A stretch of 46,882 nucleotides of DNA from Alteromonadaceae bacterium (GCA_013373625.1 JABXHM010000031.1:1-46882); one strand, 5' to 3'; positions 9,583 to 18,890 are shown, counted from the first letter of the stretch. Translations and numbers: made by a program. Notes: generated by a model from the letters alone, not told the origin.

Positions 9583-10617
9583 TCAGTTTGATTCTCTTTT
9601 TACTGCTTTACGCGTTGATTCACGAATAATCAAATGGGGTTTAATCGTGTATTCACTGGCCCCTTCTTCAGGCTTGTTTTCAATTAACGCGATGATTTTT
9701 CTGGCTGCAATACCCGCCATAGCCACAACCGGTCTTTGCACTGTAGTGAGCGATGGAATTACCCGTGACGCCAGCAGGTTATCATCGAAGCCCGTCACCG
9801 AAAGCTCTCCCGGTACATCGATACCCAGTTCATGGGCAACTTTGAGTACACCGGCGGCCATTTCATCATTGTTAGCCACAATCACCTGCGGGCGGGGCGA
9901 TTGATTGAGCAACGATCTGGCACACTCGATACCGCTTTGGTAGGTGTTGTTGCCTTCAATAATCCATTCTGGAGAAATGGTTACACCAAGCTCTTCGAGC
10001 GTATCGGTAATACCCTCTAAACGTTCGACAGTAGAATAATAATGGTTAGGGCCACTAATAATTGCGATATACTGATGCCCTAGCGACACCAGATACCGTG
10101 CCATATCACTTAACGCAGCGCGATCGTCAGACACGACAATATTGGGTTTGGTATCAATATCCACTGAGGTAAGACGCACATAGTTTATGTCGTGATTTAC
10201 CAATGCTGACGCCAATTCGTTGGATTCTGACACCGGCGGAATCACAATAACGCCATCAATATTTGAGCGCCGCACAAAGCTGATACAGTTACTGATAAAT
10301 TCGTCACCGCGGTAACTACAAGGATGCACAACCAGTTCATAGCCTTTTTGGGAACAAATACTTAACACCCCACGTTGCACCTGGTCGAGATACAACGCAT
10401 CCGGGTTGTCGTAAATCAAACCGATTAAGTAAGACCGACTAGCCGCTAACCCACGCGCCTGTTTATCTGGTGAAAAACCAAGTTCATCTACCACCTGCTG
10501 GATTTTTTCCCGGGTGGCAGCACCAACGTTTGACGCGCCGTTAATAACCCGGGATACGGTACGTTTTGATACCCCCGCGATACGCGCCACATCGTTAATT
10601 GTTGGCTTTTTGTCCAT
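9583..10617 (-). CDS. LacI-family transcriptional repressor of hexuronate genes
   Basis: The protein has a LacI HTH at its N-terminus (TINDVARIAGVSKRTVSRVINGASNVG), a hinge with the ARGLAASRSY segment, and a periplasmic-binding-like effector domain (about 65-340). It follows dctM by about 50 bp on the same strand, so it is probably cotranscribed with the TRAP genes. The two identical palindromes upstream of dctP and uxaC are its expected targets, with a hexuronate or KDG-type inducer. The start is uncertain: a GTG at 10626 would add three residues before the ATG used here. Confidence 0.9.
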   Translation of the reverse strand: MDKKPTINDVARIAGVSKRTVSRVINGASNVGAATREKIQQVVDELGFSPDKQARGLAASRSYLIGLIYDNPDALYLDQVQRGVLSICSQKGYELVVHPCSYRGDEFISNCISFVRRSNIDGVIVIPPVSESNELASALVNHDINYVRLTSVDIDTKPNIVVSDDRAALSDMARYLVSLGHQYIAIISGPNHYYSTVERLEGITDTLEELGVTISPEWIIEGNNTYQSGIECARSLLNQSPRPQVIVANNDEMAAGVLKVAHELGIDVPGELSVTGFDDNLLASRVIPSLTTVQRPVVAMAGIAARKIIALIENKPEEGASEYTIKPHLIIRESTRKAVKRESN

Positions 10618-10670
10618 TCCGAGCACTCATATATGATTGTTATTTATTGTTTGCAATGGCTGTTTAATTT

Positions 10671-11966
10671 CTACAGTCCGAATACTGCTGGCAGGGCTTC
10701 ACTAAACCAGCCAATATAGGTCACCAGCATTAGCACTGCAAACATAGCAATATACAGTGGCAGTAACGGTTTGATAATATTTTCCAGACGTGTTTTAGCA
10801 ATGGCGCAGGTAATAAACAGTACCGACCCCACTGGCGGTGAGCATATTCCAATCGATAAATTTAAAACAATCATAATACCGAACTGCAATGGTGACATCC
10901 CCAGCTGCACAGCTACCGGTAAAAAGATCGGGGTAAAAATCAGAACCGCCGGCGTCATGTCTAAAAACGCCCCAACCAAAATTAATAGCAGATTGATCAA
11001 TAACAAAATCACAATTGGGTTATCGCTGATCTCGAGCAGAAATGCGCTAATATTTTGCGGAATGTTGGCAAAAGACAGCATCCACGACATAGCCGTGGAC
11101 GCCGCGATTAACATCATTACAATCGCAGTCGTTTCTGCCGACTTAAGCAATATACCAGGAAGTTGTGAAGGTGTTACCTCACGATAAAACCCCACCGCCA
11201 GAATTAACGAATAAACCACCGCTATTGCGCCGGCCTCGGTAGCGGTGAAAATACCACCGACAATGCCCCCTATCACTAACACTATTAAGAACAAACTGGG
11301 GATGGCGGCTATGACTTGGTCTGCCACAAGGCGCAATGGCAGACGCGCAGTTGTCGCGTAGCCATGTCGTTTAGCATGAACAAAACACACCATCATCAAC
11401 GCGAGACCCACCATAATACCGGGCACATAGCCCGCCATAAACAACGCTGCAATCGAAACGCCACCACTGGCAATGGCATACACAATTAAAATGTTGCTCG
11501 GGGGAATCAACATACCTGTAGTGGACGCCGCTGCAGTCACGGCAGCACTGAAGTTTTCGTCATAGCCCTGCTTTTTCATTTCAGGCAACATAAAACTGCC
11601 AATGGCTGAGGTCGTCGCAACCGCCGAGCCAGAGATTGCACCAAACAGCATACAGGACACCACGTTTACCAGCGCCAGACCGCCGGGCAAAGAACCAATT
11701 AACGCCAGCGCGCAATTGATAAGGCGCTTAGCAATACCTCCCCGCCCCATAATCATGCCGGATAACACAAAAAACGGTATAGCCAGCAGGGCAAAGCTAT
11801 CGAGCCCCCCCGCCATGCGCTGCGCAATAGTTGTTACCGCAGGCGTAAAATCTACGTTGATGAGCATAGCCAACAGTGTGGCAATACCGATGCTAAATGA
11901 AATAGGCACATTTAAAATGAGTAACAAGAAAAAGGTTACAAGCAGCGTAGTGGCAGTCATATCCAT
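10671..11966 (-). CDS. dctM: TRAP transporter large permease (DctM)
   Basis: The 431-residue, very hydrophobic protein has about 12-13 membrane helices and DctM-family motifs, including PFFVLSGMIMGRGGIAKRL, AISGSAVATTSAIGSFMLPEM and the second-repeat segment GAFLDMTPAVLIFTPIFLP. It is the sodium-coupled transport subunit of a tripartite TRAP system in the inner membrane. Its start overlaps the dctQ stop (TAATG). With hexuronate enzymes and a shared operator next door, the substrate is most likely a hexuronate. Confidence 0.95.
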   Translation of the reverse strand: MDMTATTLLVTFFLLLILNVPISFSIGIATLLAMLINVDFTPAVTTIAQRMAGGLDSFALLAIPFFVLSGMIMGRGGIAKRLINCALALIGSLPGGLALVNVVSCMLFGAISGSAVATTSAIGSFMLPEMKKQGYDENFSAAVTAAASTTGMLIPPSNILIVYAIASGGVSIAALFMAGYVPGIMVGLALMMVCFVHAKRHGYATTARLPLRLVADQVIAAIPSLFLIVLVIGGIVGGIFTATEAGAIAVVYSLILAVGFYREVTPSQLPGILLKSAETTAIVMMLIAASTAMSWMLSFANIPQNISAFLLEISDNPIVILLLINLLLILVGAFLDMTPAVLIFTPIFLPVAVQLGMSPLQFGIMIVLNLSIGICSPPVGSVLFITCAIAKTRLENIIKPLLPLYIAMFAVLMLVTYIGWFSEALPAVFGL

Positions 11967-12454
11967 TACAGCTCCTCCCCGTCATCGGCCAACCATAAAT
12001 TATAAATATTGATCAGGGCGTAACCAATAATCAGCAAGCCCGAAAGGGGCAGGACGGAATACACATAGCCAATTTTTATACCCAGTGAAGCCGAAATCTG
12101 TTCCAGTTCAAGGGTCAATGAAACGAGTTGACCGCCGCCAAACGTCAGGGTTGTGGCACAGAATATAATGACCAGGACTTCCGCTAAACTTAACATCCAC
12201 CGGCGACGATACTCGGGTTGTTTTTCCACAAGCAAATTAAAACCTAAATGCGCTTTTTGCCGGTACGCAAATGCAGCGCCTAATAACCCAATCCATATCA
12301 ATAGAAAGCGCGACATCTCTTCGGTAACAGACGCCGGATCCTGCAAAATAAAACGCGAAACAACCTGCCATATAACAGTGAGTAAAATAAGCGTCATGGC
12401 AAGCATCAAACCGCCAGCCACTGCGTTATCAATATACTTAATAATGTTGCGCAT
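11966..12454 (-). CDS. dctQ: TRAP transporter small permease (DctQ)
   Basis: Starting at MRNIIKYIDN (12454) gives a 162-residue protein with four membrane helices and the DctQ block VSRFILQDPASVTEEMSRFLLIWIGLLGAAFAYR. A longer reading frame extends back into dctP, but the ATG one base after the dctP stop is the normal family start. It pairs with DctM in the inner membrane. Confidence 0.93.
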   Translation of the reverse strand: MRNIIKYIDNAVAGGLMLAMTLILLTVIWQVVSRFILQDPASVTEEMSRFLLIWIGLLGAAFAYRQKAHLGFNLLVEKQPEYRRRWMLSLAEVLVIIFCATTLTFGGGQLVSLTLELEQISASLGIKIGYVYSVLPLSGLLIIGYALINIYNLWLADDGEEL

Positions 12455-12455
12455 A

Positions 12456-13439
12456 CTACATGGCCTTAATTTGAGACATGAGATCACCAACTTCGGTGCC
12501 ACGTAAACTATCGTGAAAAGGTTTAACAGCTTCCACAAAGGGCCCTTTGTCCGGGTAAATCACTTCAACACCGCCGGCAATAACGTTTGCTAAAGAATCT
12601 TCTGTTGAAGCCTGCCACGCTTTGCGCTGAAAAATCACCGAGTCGGCCATAGCTTGCGTTACCCATTCTTGTTGCTGTGGTGTCATGTTTTGCCACTCAC
12701 GTAACGACATCAGCATGACATCCGGCACTGAGGTGTGCTCGTCCAATGAGTAATAACGGGCAATTTCGTAATGGCGGGACAAATAATAGCTTGGCGGATT
12801 ATTTTCGGCACCATCCACAACGCCTTGCTGTAGCGCGGTATACAATTCCCCCCATGACACTGGTGTAGCGGCAGCCCCTAATTCCCGCACCGTTTTAACC
12901 GCAGTAGGGCTGTTGAGTACACGAATTTTCATACCAGACAAATCGGCCGGTGAGCGTACTGGTTTGTTATTGGTATAGAAACTGCGGCTGCCGGCATCGT
13001 AATACGCTAACCCTTTCAAGCGAAACTTCTCAACACCGGTTAGCAACCCCTTGCCTACATCGCTATTGAGCACTTTCCAAAAATGTTCGTTGTCGCGAAA
13101 AATGTAAGGAATACTAAAAATTTTCATCGCGGGTACAAAGCCCTCAAGCGGGCTTGCTGATACCTTGGTCATTGATAGCGAACCTATTTGCAACAGCTCA
13201 ATCATTTCGCGCTCGGTGCCAAGTTGACTGCTTGGGTAAATTTTCACGTCCATACTGCCATCTGACAGTGCATACAAACGCTCACCAAAATACACCATTG
13301 CCTTATGCACTGAGTGCTGGGTGTCGAGGGTATGACCAAGACGCAGTACCGTTTTTGTATCATCTGATGCACTATCACAGCTGGCTAATATCAACGCGGC
13401 TAATGCCGCAGCGGTCAGCTTTATTGCCTTTTTTAACAT
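12456..13439 (-). CDS. dctP: TRAP transporter substrate-binding lipoprotein (DctP)
   Basis: The protein has a lipoprotein signal with lipobox LILASC, then a DctP-fold domain of about 300 residues. The family block GMKIRVLNSPTAVKTVRELGA holds the Arg that binds the ligand carboxylate, and VSWGELYTALQQGVVDGAENNP follows. It captures an acidic sugar in the periplasm and hands it to DctQM. The ATG at 13439 has AGGAG nine bases upstream; a TTG at 13442 is the alternative. It is first of dctPQM-lacI; a promoter with TTGACA and an operator in the spacer lies about 290 bp upstream. Confidence 0.94.
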   Translation of the reverse strand: MLKKAIKLTAAALAALILASCDSASDDTKTVLRLGHTLDTQHSVHKAMVYFGERLYALSDGSMDVKIYPSSQLGTEREMIELLQIGSLSMTKVSASPLEGFVPAMKIFSIPYIFRDNEHFWKVLNSDVGKGLLTGVEKFRLKGLAYYDAGSRSFYTNNKPVRSPADLSGMKIRVLNSPTAVKTVRELGAAATPVSWGELYTALQQGVVDGAENNPPSYYLSRHYEIARYYSLDEHTSVPDVMLMSLREWQNMTPQQQEWVTQAMADSVIFQRKAWQASTEDSLANVIAGGVEVIYPDKGPFVEAVKPFHDSLRGTEVGDLMSQIKAM

Positions 13440-14138
13440 CAATTCAAACTCCTAAAAACGCACTCTGGCTGTACACCTGTTCCGCAAGTTAAGGTGAGTA
13501 ACGACAAACGATTCTGCGTTGATATTGCTTTGCTGTGTTCGCCTTCAGCCATTGCTTATTCATTAGCCCGGCGCTTCATTGACTATCCGCCCTTTACTGG
13601 TATTAGTGCTATCAGCCGTCCTATCGTTGATGTAATGGTTAGCATTAAAACACTATAGTGTAGGTGTTACCGTTGGAGCGCAAAATGTTAATGAATTAAT
13701 TCTATATACGAACTATGTTAACAATATTTAAAGTAATTGCCACCGGTGGCAATTGTCAACCGATTATTCTTGCTTCCGATTAAAATGACCAGACAAAAGC
13801 TATACGTAATATAATAAAGTGCCAGTCGACAAATCCGCGAAAGGCCACTGGCGGGGTATAAACGTCTGAAAAATGAAAGCAACCGCGACTTTTAAGCTGC
13901 AAAAATCATCAGCTTTGGTCATTGGTAAGCCAGGCCAGGGCCTGCCAGGAAAATTAAGAGGCGGGTAATTAGCATACTGAGAATGCTTGACGCGCTGAAC
14001 TGGTGCAAACCTGCCACAGGTTAGCGATTCGGTTTTCGACCTGACCGCCTCGCAACACAACGCAAAACTAACAGGACTTTGAAGCTTTTATGGAGGAGAA
14101 GAATCTAATCGCCCTGGATGCTACGCACTACCACTGCG
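13440..14138. other. Long intergenic region between dctP and fxsA
   Basis: About 700 bp. The dctP-proximal part holds the promoter/operator at 13730-13759 and a long 5' leader. From about 13800 to 14138 no credible gene was found: an 86-codon frame on the minus strand has a Pro/Trp/Cys-rich, non-protein-like composition and no ribosome site. This stretch is where the conserved groSL-fxsA neighbourhood is interrupted. Confidence 0.5.
13730..13759 (-). promoter_or_regulatory. dctP promoter with LacI-type operator in the spacer
   Basis: On the minus strand a perfect TTGACA (759-754) is followed by an 18-nt spacer and a weak -10 TACTTT (735-730). The perfect 20-bp palindrome AATTGCCACCGGTGGCAATT (13735-13754) fills the spacer, so a bound repressor would block RNA polymerase. 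The core is identical to the uxaC site. Confidence 0.75.
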
Positions 14139-14633
14139 CTATTTGAGTCGCCGGGAGTCGTCATTGGCTGATTTGTCGACGTACTCCCCCTCGATTGTTT
14201 CGCCGTCAGTCTCTTTACCGGAGGTATGCGTTCCCGCAGTATATTGCTGATAGCTGCTTTGCTGAGCACCATTAATAGTGCGCACTGTTAAATGCCTGGC
14301 CGCGCGCGATGCAATAAACTTACGCGAAAATGGCAGCGCAAAGGTAAAGCCGACAATATCGGTTATAAAGCCCGGCGTTACCAGTAAAACACCGGCAATA
14401 ACAAGTAGCAGGCCTTCGAGCATTTCATTGCCGGGCACCTGGTTTTGCGCCAGCTTGGATTGCGCGGTCTGCAATGTTGACAAGCCTTCCTGGCGCACTA
14501 AATACGCGCCGACAAACGCGGTGGCAACGATGAGTCCTATTGTATTCCAGCCGCCAATCAGATCGCCCATTTGCAGCAACAGCGAAATCTCGGCAATTGG
14601 CATAATAATAAAAAGCAGTAATAAAAATCGCAA
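14139..14633 (-). CDS. fxsA: FxsA family membrane protein
   Basis: The 164-residue protein has the FxsA N-terminus (LLLFIIMPIAEISLLLQMGDLIGGWNT in outline) with hydrophobic helices at about 1-22, 27-47 and 70-100. The conserved LLVIAGVLLVTPGFITDIVGF block precedes a polar C-terminal tail. In Escherichia coli FxsA affects phage T7 exclusion by the F plasmid, and its gene lies near groSL, as here on the minus strand. The molecular function is unknown. It is transcribed away from cutA across a 266-bp divergent region. Confidence 0.92.
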   Translation of the reverse strand: MRFLLLLFIIMPIAEISLLLQMGDLIGGWNTIGLIVATAFVGAYLVRQEGLSTLQTAQSKLAQNQVPGNEMLEGLLLVIAGVLLVTPGFITDIVGFTFALPFSRKFIASRAARHLTVRTINGAQQSSYQQYTAGTHTSGKETDGETIEGEYVDKSANDDSRRLK

Positions 14634-14899
14634 AGTAATGTTCCTGTTGCTGTAATGAATCTATCTGTATGGAGATGGGGCAAAATTATCTAATAGCAAG
14701 TCATCGATATACGGTTTTGTTCCGTATTGCTACCATAACCAAATACCTGGTTGTGGTGAAGCTCATCTTGCCAGTAATTAATTTAAACCACCGAACACCA
14801 TTATGTACTTGTCACAGACCGGTTCGGCTGGGTAAAGTGCCGTCGTTCAGGACAAATTGAATAGTTTTTGAGATAAAGCCGGTCTGGTGGAGACAAACC

Positions 14900-15223
14900 A
14901 TGAGTAATGTATGTATTGTATTTTGCACCACTGACACGCGCGATAATGCCGAAGCCATTGCCGATGCGCTAATAGACTCGCGGACAGCAGCCTGCGTGCA
15001 AATTGTACCCGGCATAACTTCAGTGTATCGATGGCAGGATAAGATAGTTAAAGATACTGAGTTTCAATTAGTTATTAAAACCACACAACAGCATGCTAAG
15101 GCGGCACAAAAAGTGGTTGAAAAGCTGCACAACTACGACACGCCACAATGGGTTGTGGTTGATACTCACTATGCCAGCCAAGCATATAGCAGTTGGGTTA
15201 ATCACGAATTAAATGTTGAATAA
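14900..15223 (+). CDS. cutA: Divalent cation tolerance protein CutA
   Basis: The 107-residue protein matches CutA1 in length and carries FCTTDTRDNAEAIADALI, AACVQIVPGITSVYRWQDKI and the C-terminal PQWVVVDTHYASQAYSSWV (family IPVxxgxxxYlxWi region). CutA forms trimers and is linked to copper tolerance, although its direct role is debated. It is followed with overlap or near-overlap by dsbD, the conserved cutA-dsbD pairing. An inverted repeat in its leader (14815-14822 with 14879-14886) sits next to the ribosome site. Confidence 0.95.
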   Translation: MSNVCIVFCTTDTRDNAEAIADALIDSRTAACVQIVPGITSVYRWQDKIVKDTEFQLVIKTTQQHAKAAQKVVEKLHNYDTPQWVVVDTHYASQAYSSWVNHELNVE

Positions 15224-15239
15224 AAGAGGAAGTATCTCG

Positions 15240-17249
15240 GTGAAACAGTTCCGGCTTGTAATAGTATCGATGGCGTTTTTAGCCGTTTTGTTTAACGGTT
15301 TTGCCAGTGCACAATTAAACGAAGGCGGCATGCAGGATCTGTTTGGAAGTGAACCTTCATTCCTGCCTGTTGAAGAAGCATTTGTTTTTGATTTTGAGCA
15401 AAAGGCCGATAATCTCATTGTTCGTTTTGACATTGCCGATGGGTATTATCTGTACAAAAAACAGTTTAAAACCACCACCAAAAACGTCACGCTGGGCGAG
15501 CCGGATTTTCCAACAGCAGAGCAAATTGAAGATGAGTTTTTTGGTATTTCCGACGTATTTTATAATCAGCTTTCCTATACAATCCCAATAGAGAAGTCGC
15601 AACAGGATGGCGTCGTAAAACTGCGTTATCAAGGCTGTGCCAGTGCCGGACTGTGTTATCCGCCTACCATTAAAGTGATTTACTTAAACGCCGTTAGCCC
15701 GGAAGTTACCGCAGCGGAAACGAAGGCCCAACCAGAGCAAACTGCCGCCTCTAAACAACCGGTGGTCAGTGAACAATACAACCTGGCGAATAAGCTGGCG
15801 TCACAAGAAAATCTGGGCATTACCTTACTACTGTTTTTAGCACTAGGGGTTGGCCTTGCCTTTACCCCCTGTGTATTCCCCATGTACCCCATTGTATCGG
15901 GTATTGTGATTGGCCAGGGTAAAGACATTAAGCTGTCGCGCGCCTTTACCTTAGCCTTTGTCTACGTGCAGGGCATGGCCATTATGTACTCCCTGTTAGG
16001 TTTAGTGGTCGCATCAGCCGGCGTACAGTTTCAGGCTGCCTTGCAACACCCGGCAATATTAATCACCTTCATCATCATTTTTGTGGCACTGGCCGCAGCT
16101 ATGTTCGGCATGTACGAAATCCAGCTACCCAGTAAATGGCAGGAAAAGCTCAGTGGCGTCAGTAATTCCCAACAACGTGGCAGTCTGGTAGGTGTGTTTG
16201 TCATGGGCATTCTGTCGGGCCTTATTGCGTCACCTTGTACCACCGCACCGCTAACCGGTATTTTACTGTTTGTTGCACAGAGCGGCGACACCACGCTGGG
16301 TTTCCTGGCACTCTACGCACTCAGCCTGGGAATGGGCATTCCACTGATTATCTTTGCTATGACCGGGGGTAAATTGTTACCCAAAGCGGGTAACTGGATG
16401 AATATCGTTAAAGTTACCTTCGGTTTTATGCTGCTGGCCGTGGCCATCGTGTTTATTGAACGCATGTGGAATTCTGACTACAGCATTCTGTTATGGTCAC
16501 TGTTGGGTTTGTCGGCCTTTAGTTATTATCAGGTCACCAACCAGTCATCGGCTCCAACGTTTGCCAAAGGGGTGCGCTCACTGGTTATTTTTGTGGGCCT
16601 GTTTATCAGTGCCACGCTGGCCTATAACACCTTTTTCAATGCACCACAGGCTGTTAATTACAACGTTACTGAACCACAAAAACCTGCCAGCAGTGTTGCA
16701 AACGCCGATAAAGATCAGCCTGTAAACGAAGATGTTGTAAAACAGCCTGCTCCGGCGGGTCAGAAAAGCGTTACTGAACCGCAAGAACCTGCCAGCAGCG
16801 TTGCAGATGCCAATAAAGAGCAGCCTCTGAGCAAAACAGTTGTACAGCAGCCTGCTCCGGCGGTTGAGAAGCCGGTTCATCCTGAGTTCATGCTGGTAAA
16901 AAACCTGGCGGATTTTGAGACGAAGCTGGCGGCAGCCAACGCCGAGGGCAAATCGGTAATGGTAGACCTTTATGCTGACTGGTGTGTGGCCTGTAAGGAA
17001 TTTGAAAAGTATACCTTCGTTGATCCCCGAGTGATTAACGCGCTCGATAATACAGTGTGGATGCAGATTGATTTAACTGACAACACGCCTACCAACATAG
17101 CCTTTCAGGATGCCTTTACTATTTTTGGGCTGCCAACCATTTTACTGTTTGATGAGCAAGGGAATGAACTGACCCAGGCCAGAATAACTGGCTTTATGAA
17201 GGCTGAACCATTTGCTCAACATGTCAGGAATGCGCTGAACAAAGAGTAA
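15240..17249 (+). CDS. dsbD: Thiol:disulfide interchange protein DsbD
   Basis: DsbD carries reducing power from cytosolic thioredoxin across the inner membrane. All parts are present: a signal peptide; a periplasmic alpha domain with the Cys pair in GCASAGLCYPP; eight membrane helices with the Cys of FTPCVFPMYP and ASPCTTAPL; and a C-terminal thioredoxin-like domain with DWCVACKEFE. A GTG start at 15240 is chosen because AGAGGAAG lies just upstream; an in-frame ATG at 15213 overlaps cutA and gives nine more residues. The linker before the thioredoxin domain contains two tandem copies of a 35-residue Pro/Gln/Ala-rich unit (DNA period 105 bp from about 16662). Confidence 0.95.
   Translation: MKQFRLVIVSMAFLAVLFNGFASAQLNEGGMQDLFGSEPSFLPVEEAFVFDFEQKADNLIVRFDIADGYYLYKKQFKTTTKNVTLGEPDFPTAEQIEDEFFGISDVFYNQLSYTIPIEKSQQDGVVKLRYQGCASAGLCYPPTIKVIYLNAVSPEVTAAETKAQPEQTAASKQPVVSEQYNLANKLASQENLGITLLLFLALGVGLAFTPCVFPMYPIVSGIVIGQGKDIKLSRAFTLAFVYVQGMAIMYSLLGLVVASAGVQFQAALQHPAILITFIIIFVALAAAMFGMYEIQLPSKWQEKLSGVSNSQQRGSLVGVFVMGILSGLIASPCTTAPLTGILLFVAQSGDTTLGFLALYALSLGMGIPLIIFAMTGGKLLPKAGNWMNIVKVTFGFMLLAVAIVFIERMWNSDYSILLWSLLGLSAFSYYQVTNQSSAPTFAKGVRSLVIFVGLFISATLAYNTFFNAPQAVNYNVTEPQKPASSVANADKDQPVNEDVVKQPAPAGQKSVTEPQEPASSVADANKEQPLSKTVVQQPAPAVEKPVHPEFMLVKNLADFETKLAAANAEGKSVMVDLYADWCVACKEFEKYTFVDPRVINALDNTVWMQIDLTDNTPTNIAFQDAFTIFGLPTILLFDEQGNELTQARITGFMKAEPFAQHVRNALNKE
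16662..16871 (+). repeat. Tandem 105-bp duplication in the dsbD linker
   Basis: Two in-frame 105-bp units encode similar 35-residue segments, each with VTEPQ(K/E)PASSVA and QPAPA. They lie between the last membrane helix and the thioredoxin domain of DsbD and lengthen a flexible linker. Confidence 0.85.
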
Positions 17250-17290
17250 TATCCGTTACATAGATAAATAATAAAAGAACAGGCATTCCT

Positions 17291-17317
17291 TATTTACAAT
17301 TATCTATATTGTAAATA
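17291..17317. repeat. Inverted repeat between dsbD and the first chemoreceptor gene
   Basis: TATTTACAAT and its exact complement ATTGTAAATA are separated by 7 bp. It lies 42 bp after dsbD and about 110 bp before the receptor gene, so it may be an operator for the chemosensory cluster or an AT-rich hairpin at the dsbD 3' end. Confidence 0.5.
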
Positions 17318-17428
17318 GCACTTAAAAACAATGAGTTACTGGATTTTTTTAGCAAAATAAAGAGTTCCCTGCACTGACGAATTTATGTACTACAATTCAT
17401 AGCGTGTTAACTGTGAATTAGGAATGAC

Positions 17429-18586
17429 ATGAATAAATACGTTGTTGTAGGGAGCGCAACCCTAATTGCACTAGCAGTGGCCTGGCTTTTTTCCGGCGTA
17501 CTGGCTGTTATTTTGCTTGCCGCTACTGTACTCGGCTATGATTTTTATATTAGCAAAACGCATTCTTCCAAAACTACTGCCGAACCTGTCGCCGCTAACG
17601 CAGAGTCAGCCAACACTAACATTCCCCGTATCGACACTCATCCGATCGACGCTATTTCAGCTACCAGTACCGAAGTGCTCGGAGACTGTGAAACCAGCCT
17701 GAGCAATGTTCTTTCTACCCACAACGATGCGGTTGACACCCTTAGTCAGAGTTTCCTGGGGTTACGTGACCTGGTTGATCAGCAAAGTGAAGCCATTCAT
17801 CAGCTCATCACCGTCAACGCTGATTCAGAAGAGCTATACAGCGAACGTATGCGCGCATTCGCCGAGCGCACGGGTGTGTCACTCGACCGGTTTATCCAAA
17901 GTACGGTGGACATGTCCGCCGGCATTATGGAAATACTTGAACAAATTACCGCCATTAACGACACCGTCCCTTCTGTTATTAAAGCACTTAAAGATATCGA
18001 TGGTATTGCCGCGCAAACCAATCTGTTGGCTTTAAACGCAGCAATTGAGGCCGCTCGTGCCGGTGAGCATGGTCGTGGTTTTGCTGTTGTGGCTGATGAA
18101 GTCAGGAGTTTATCAAGTCGTTCAGCCCAATTTAGTGAGTCAATCCAGGCCCAAATTAATGGCATTAACGAGAAAATTTCTTCTTTGAGCGATCGTATCG
18201 GCGTATTGGCGGCTTACGATGTGAGCTACGTCATTGAAGCAAAAAAAGATATTAACCATGCGCTGCAAGGCATCATTGTGAAAGCTGAGCAGGACCAACA
18301 AGTTACTTCAGGCTTACAAGCCTTATCAACGGAGCTGGACACAGCGTTAAATAATGCGACGCGCAGTTTGCAGTTCGGGGATATCAATCGCCAGTATATG
18401 GAATATACCATCGGCGTTATCTCGTTGTTAAAAATGAATCTGACCGACCTGCAGGACCCGTCACAGCAACACGATATCTTAAACAATCCTGAGGCCTTCC
18501 AACAAAAAATACAGTCTGAGTGTGCGGATCTTCACAACCCAGTATCATCTTCGTCAGTTGAAGCTGGTGATATAGAGCTGTTTTAA
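17429..18586 (+). CDS. Methyl-accepting chemotaxis protein without ligand domain
   Basis: The 385-residue protein has one or two hydrophobic helices at residues 5-43, no periplasmic sensor domain, and a signalling domain with the receptor tip-like block [41 protein letters not shown] in outline. The end lacks the WxxF tether and closes with GDIELF. It is the first gene of the chemosensory cluster and is followed 11 bp later by the STAS gene. It may sense through its membrane part or act with the PAS receptor encoded downstream. In Shewanella a similar receptor-like gene starts the Che1 cluster, as I recall. Confidence 0.88.
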   Translation: MNKYVVVGSATLIALAVAWLFSGVLAVILLAATVLGYDFYISKTHSSKTTAEPVAANAESANTNIPRIDTHPIDAISATSTEVLGDCETSLSNVLSTHNDAVDTLSQSFLGLRDLVDQQSEAIHQLITVNADSEELYSERMRAFAERTGVSLDRFIQSTVDMSAGIMEILEQITAINDTVPSVIKALKDIDGIAAQTNLLALNAAIEAARAGEHGRGFAVVADEVRSLSSRSAQFSESIQAQINGINEKISSLSDRIGVLAAYDVSYVIEAKKDINHALQGIIVKAEQDQQVTSGLQALSTELDTALNNATRSLQFGDINRQYMEYTIGVISLLKMNLTDLQDPSQQHDILNNPEAFQQKIQSECADLHNPVSSSSVEAGDIELF

Positions 18587-18597
18587 AGGAAAAATAC

Positions 18598-18876
18598 ATG
18601 AGCACAACCATAGCGATTCCTGAACGTTTTGACTTTAGCTTTCACAAGTCATTTACCGAACAATACAATAAGATTCTTGAGCAACAATCCACAGGTCTGA
18701 TTACGCTGGATTTTGCTCGGGTGCTCTACCTCGACAGTGCCGCACTGGGTATGGTGGTATTGTTGCAAAAACGCGCCAAAGCCAATGGCACTAACGTAGA
18801 AATAGCCAATGCCAAAGGTACCGCGCTGGAAGTGCTGCAAATAGCTAACTTCGACAAAATTCTCACTATTCGTTAG
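18598..18876 (+). CDS. crsA: STAS-domain anti-anti-sigma factor (CrsA-like)
   Basis: The 92-residue single STAS domain has the conserved phosphorylation loop YLDSAALGMVVL, with the Ser at about residue 47. Such proteins are switched by Ser phosphorylation and bind an anti-sigma kinase when unphosphorylated. The next gene encodes exactly such a kinase/phosphatase, so the two form a partner switch. In Shewanella oneidensis the equivalent pair CrsA/CrsR controls sigma-S; the symbol is given by synteny and domain match, not by alignment. An AAAGGA ribosome site precedes the start. Confidence 0.85.
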   Translation: MSTTIAIPERFDFSFHKSFTEQYNKILEQQSTGLITLDFARVLYLDSAALGMVVLLQKRAKANGTNVEIANAKGTALEVLQIANFDKILTIR

Positions 18877-18890
18877 GCACCGGTACTGGT

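Noticed and set aside
13800..14060. 86-codon open frame on the minus strand between dctP and fxsA
   Set aside because: Composition (many Pro, Trp, Cys and Arg) is unlike a folded protein, there is no ribosome site, and it resembles no known family; treated as noncoding.
17358..17390. TAAAGAGT-N10-GACGAATT before the first receptor gene, resembling a sigma-28 promoter
   Set aside because: Spacing is one short and the -10 part matches GCCGATAA poorly; the CrsR-type cluster is not expected to be flagellar.
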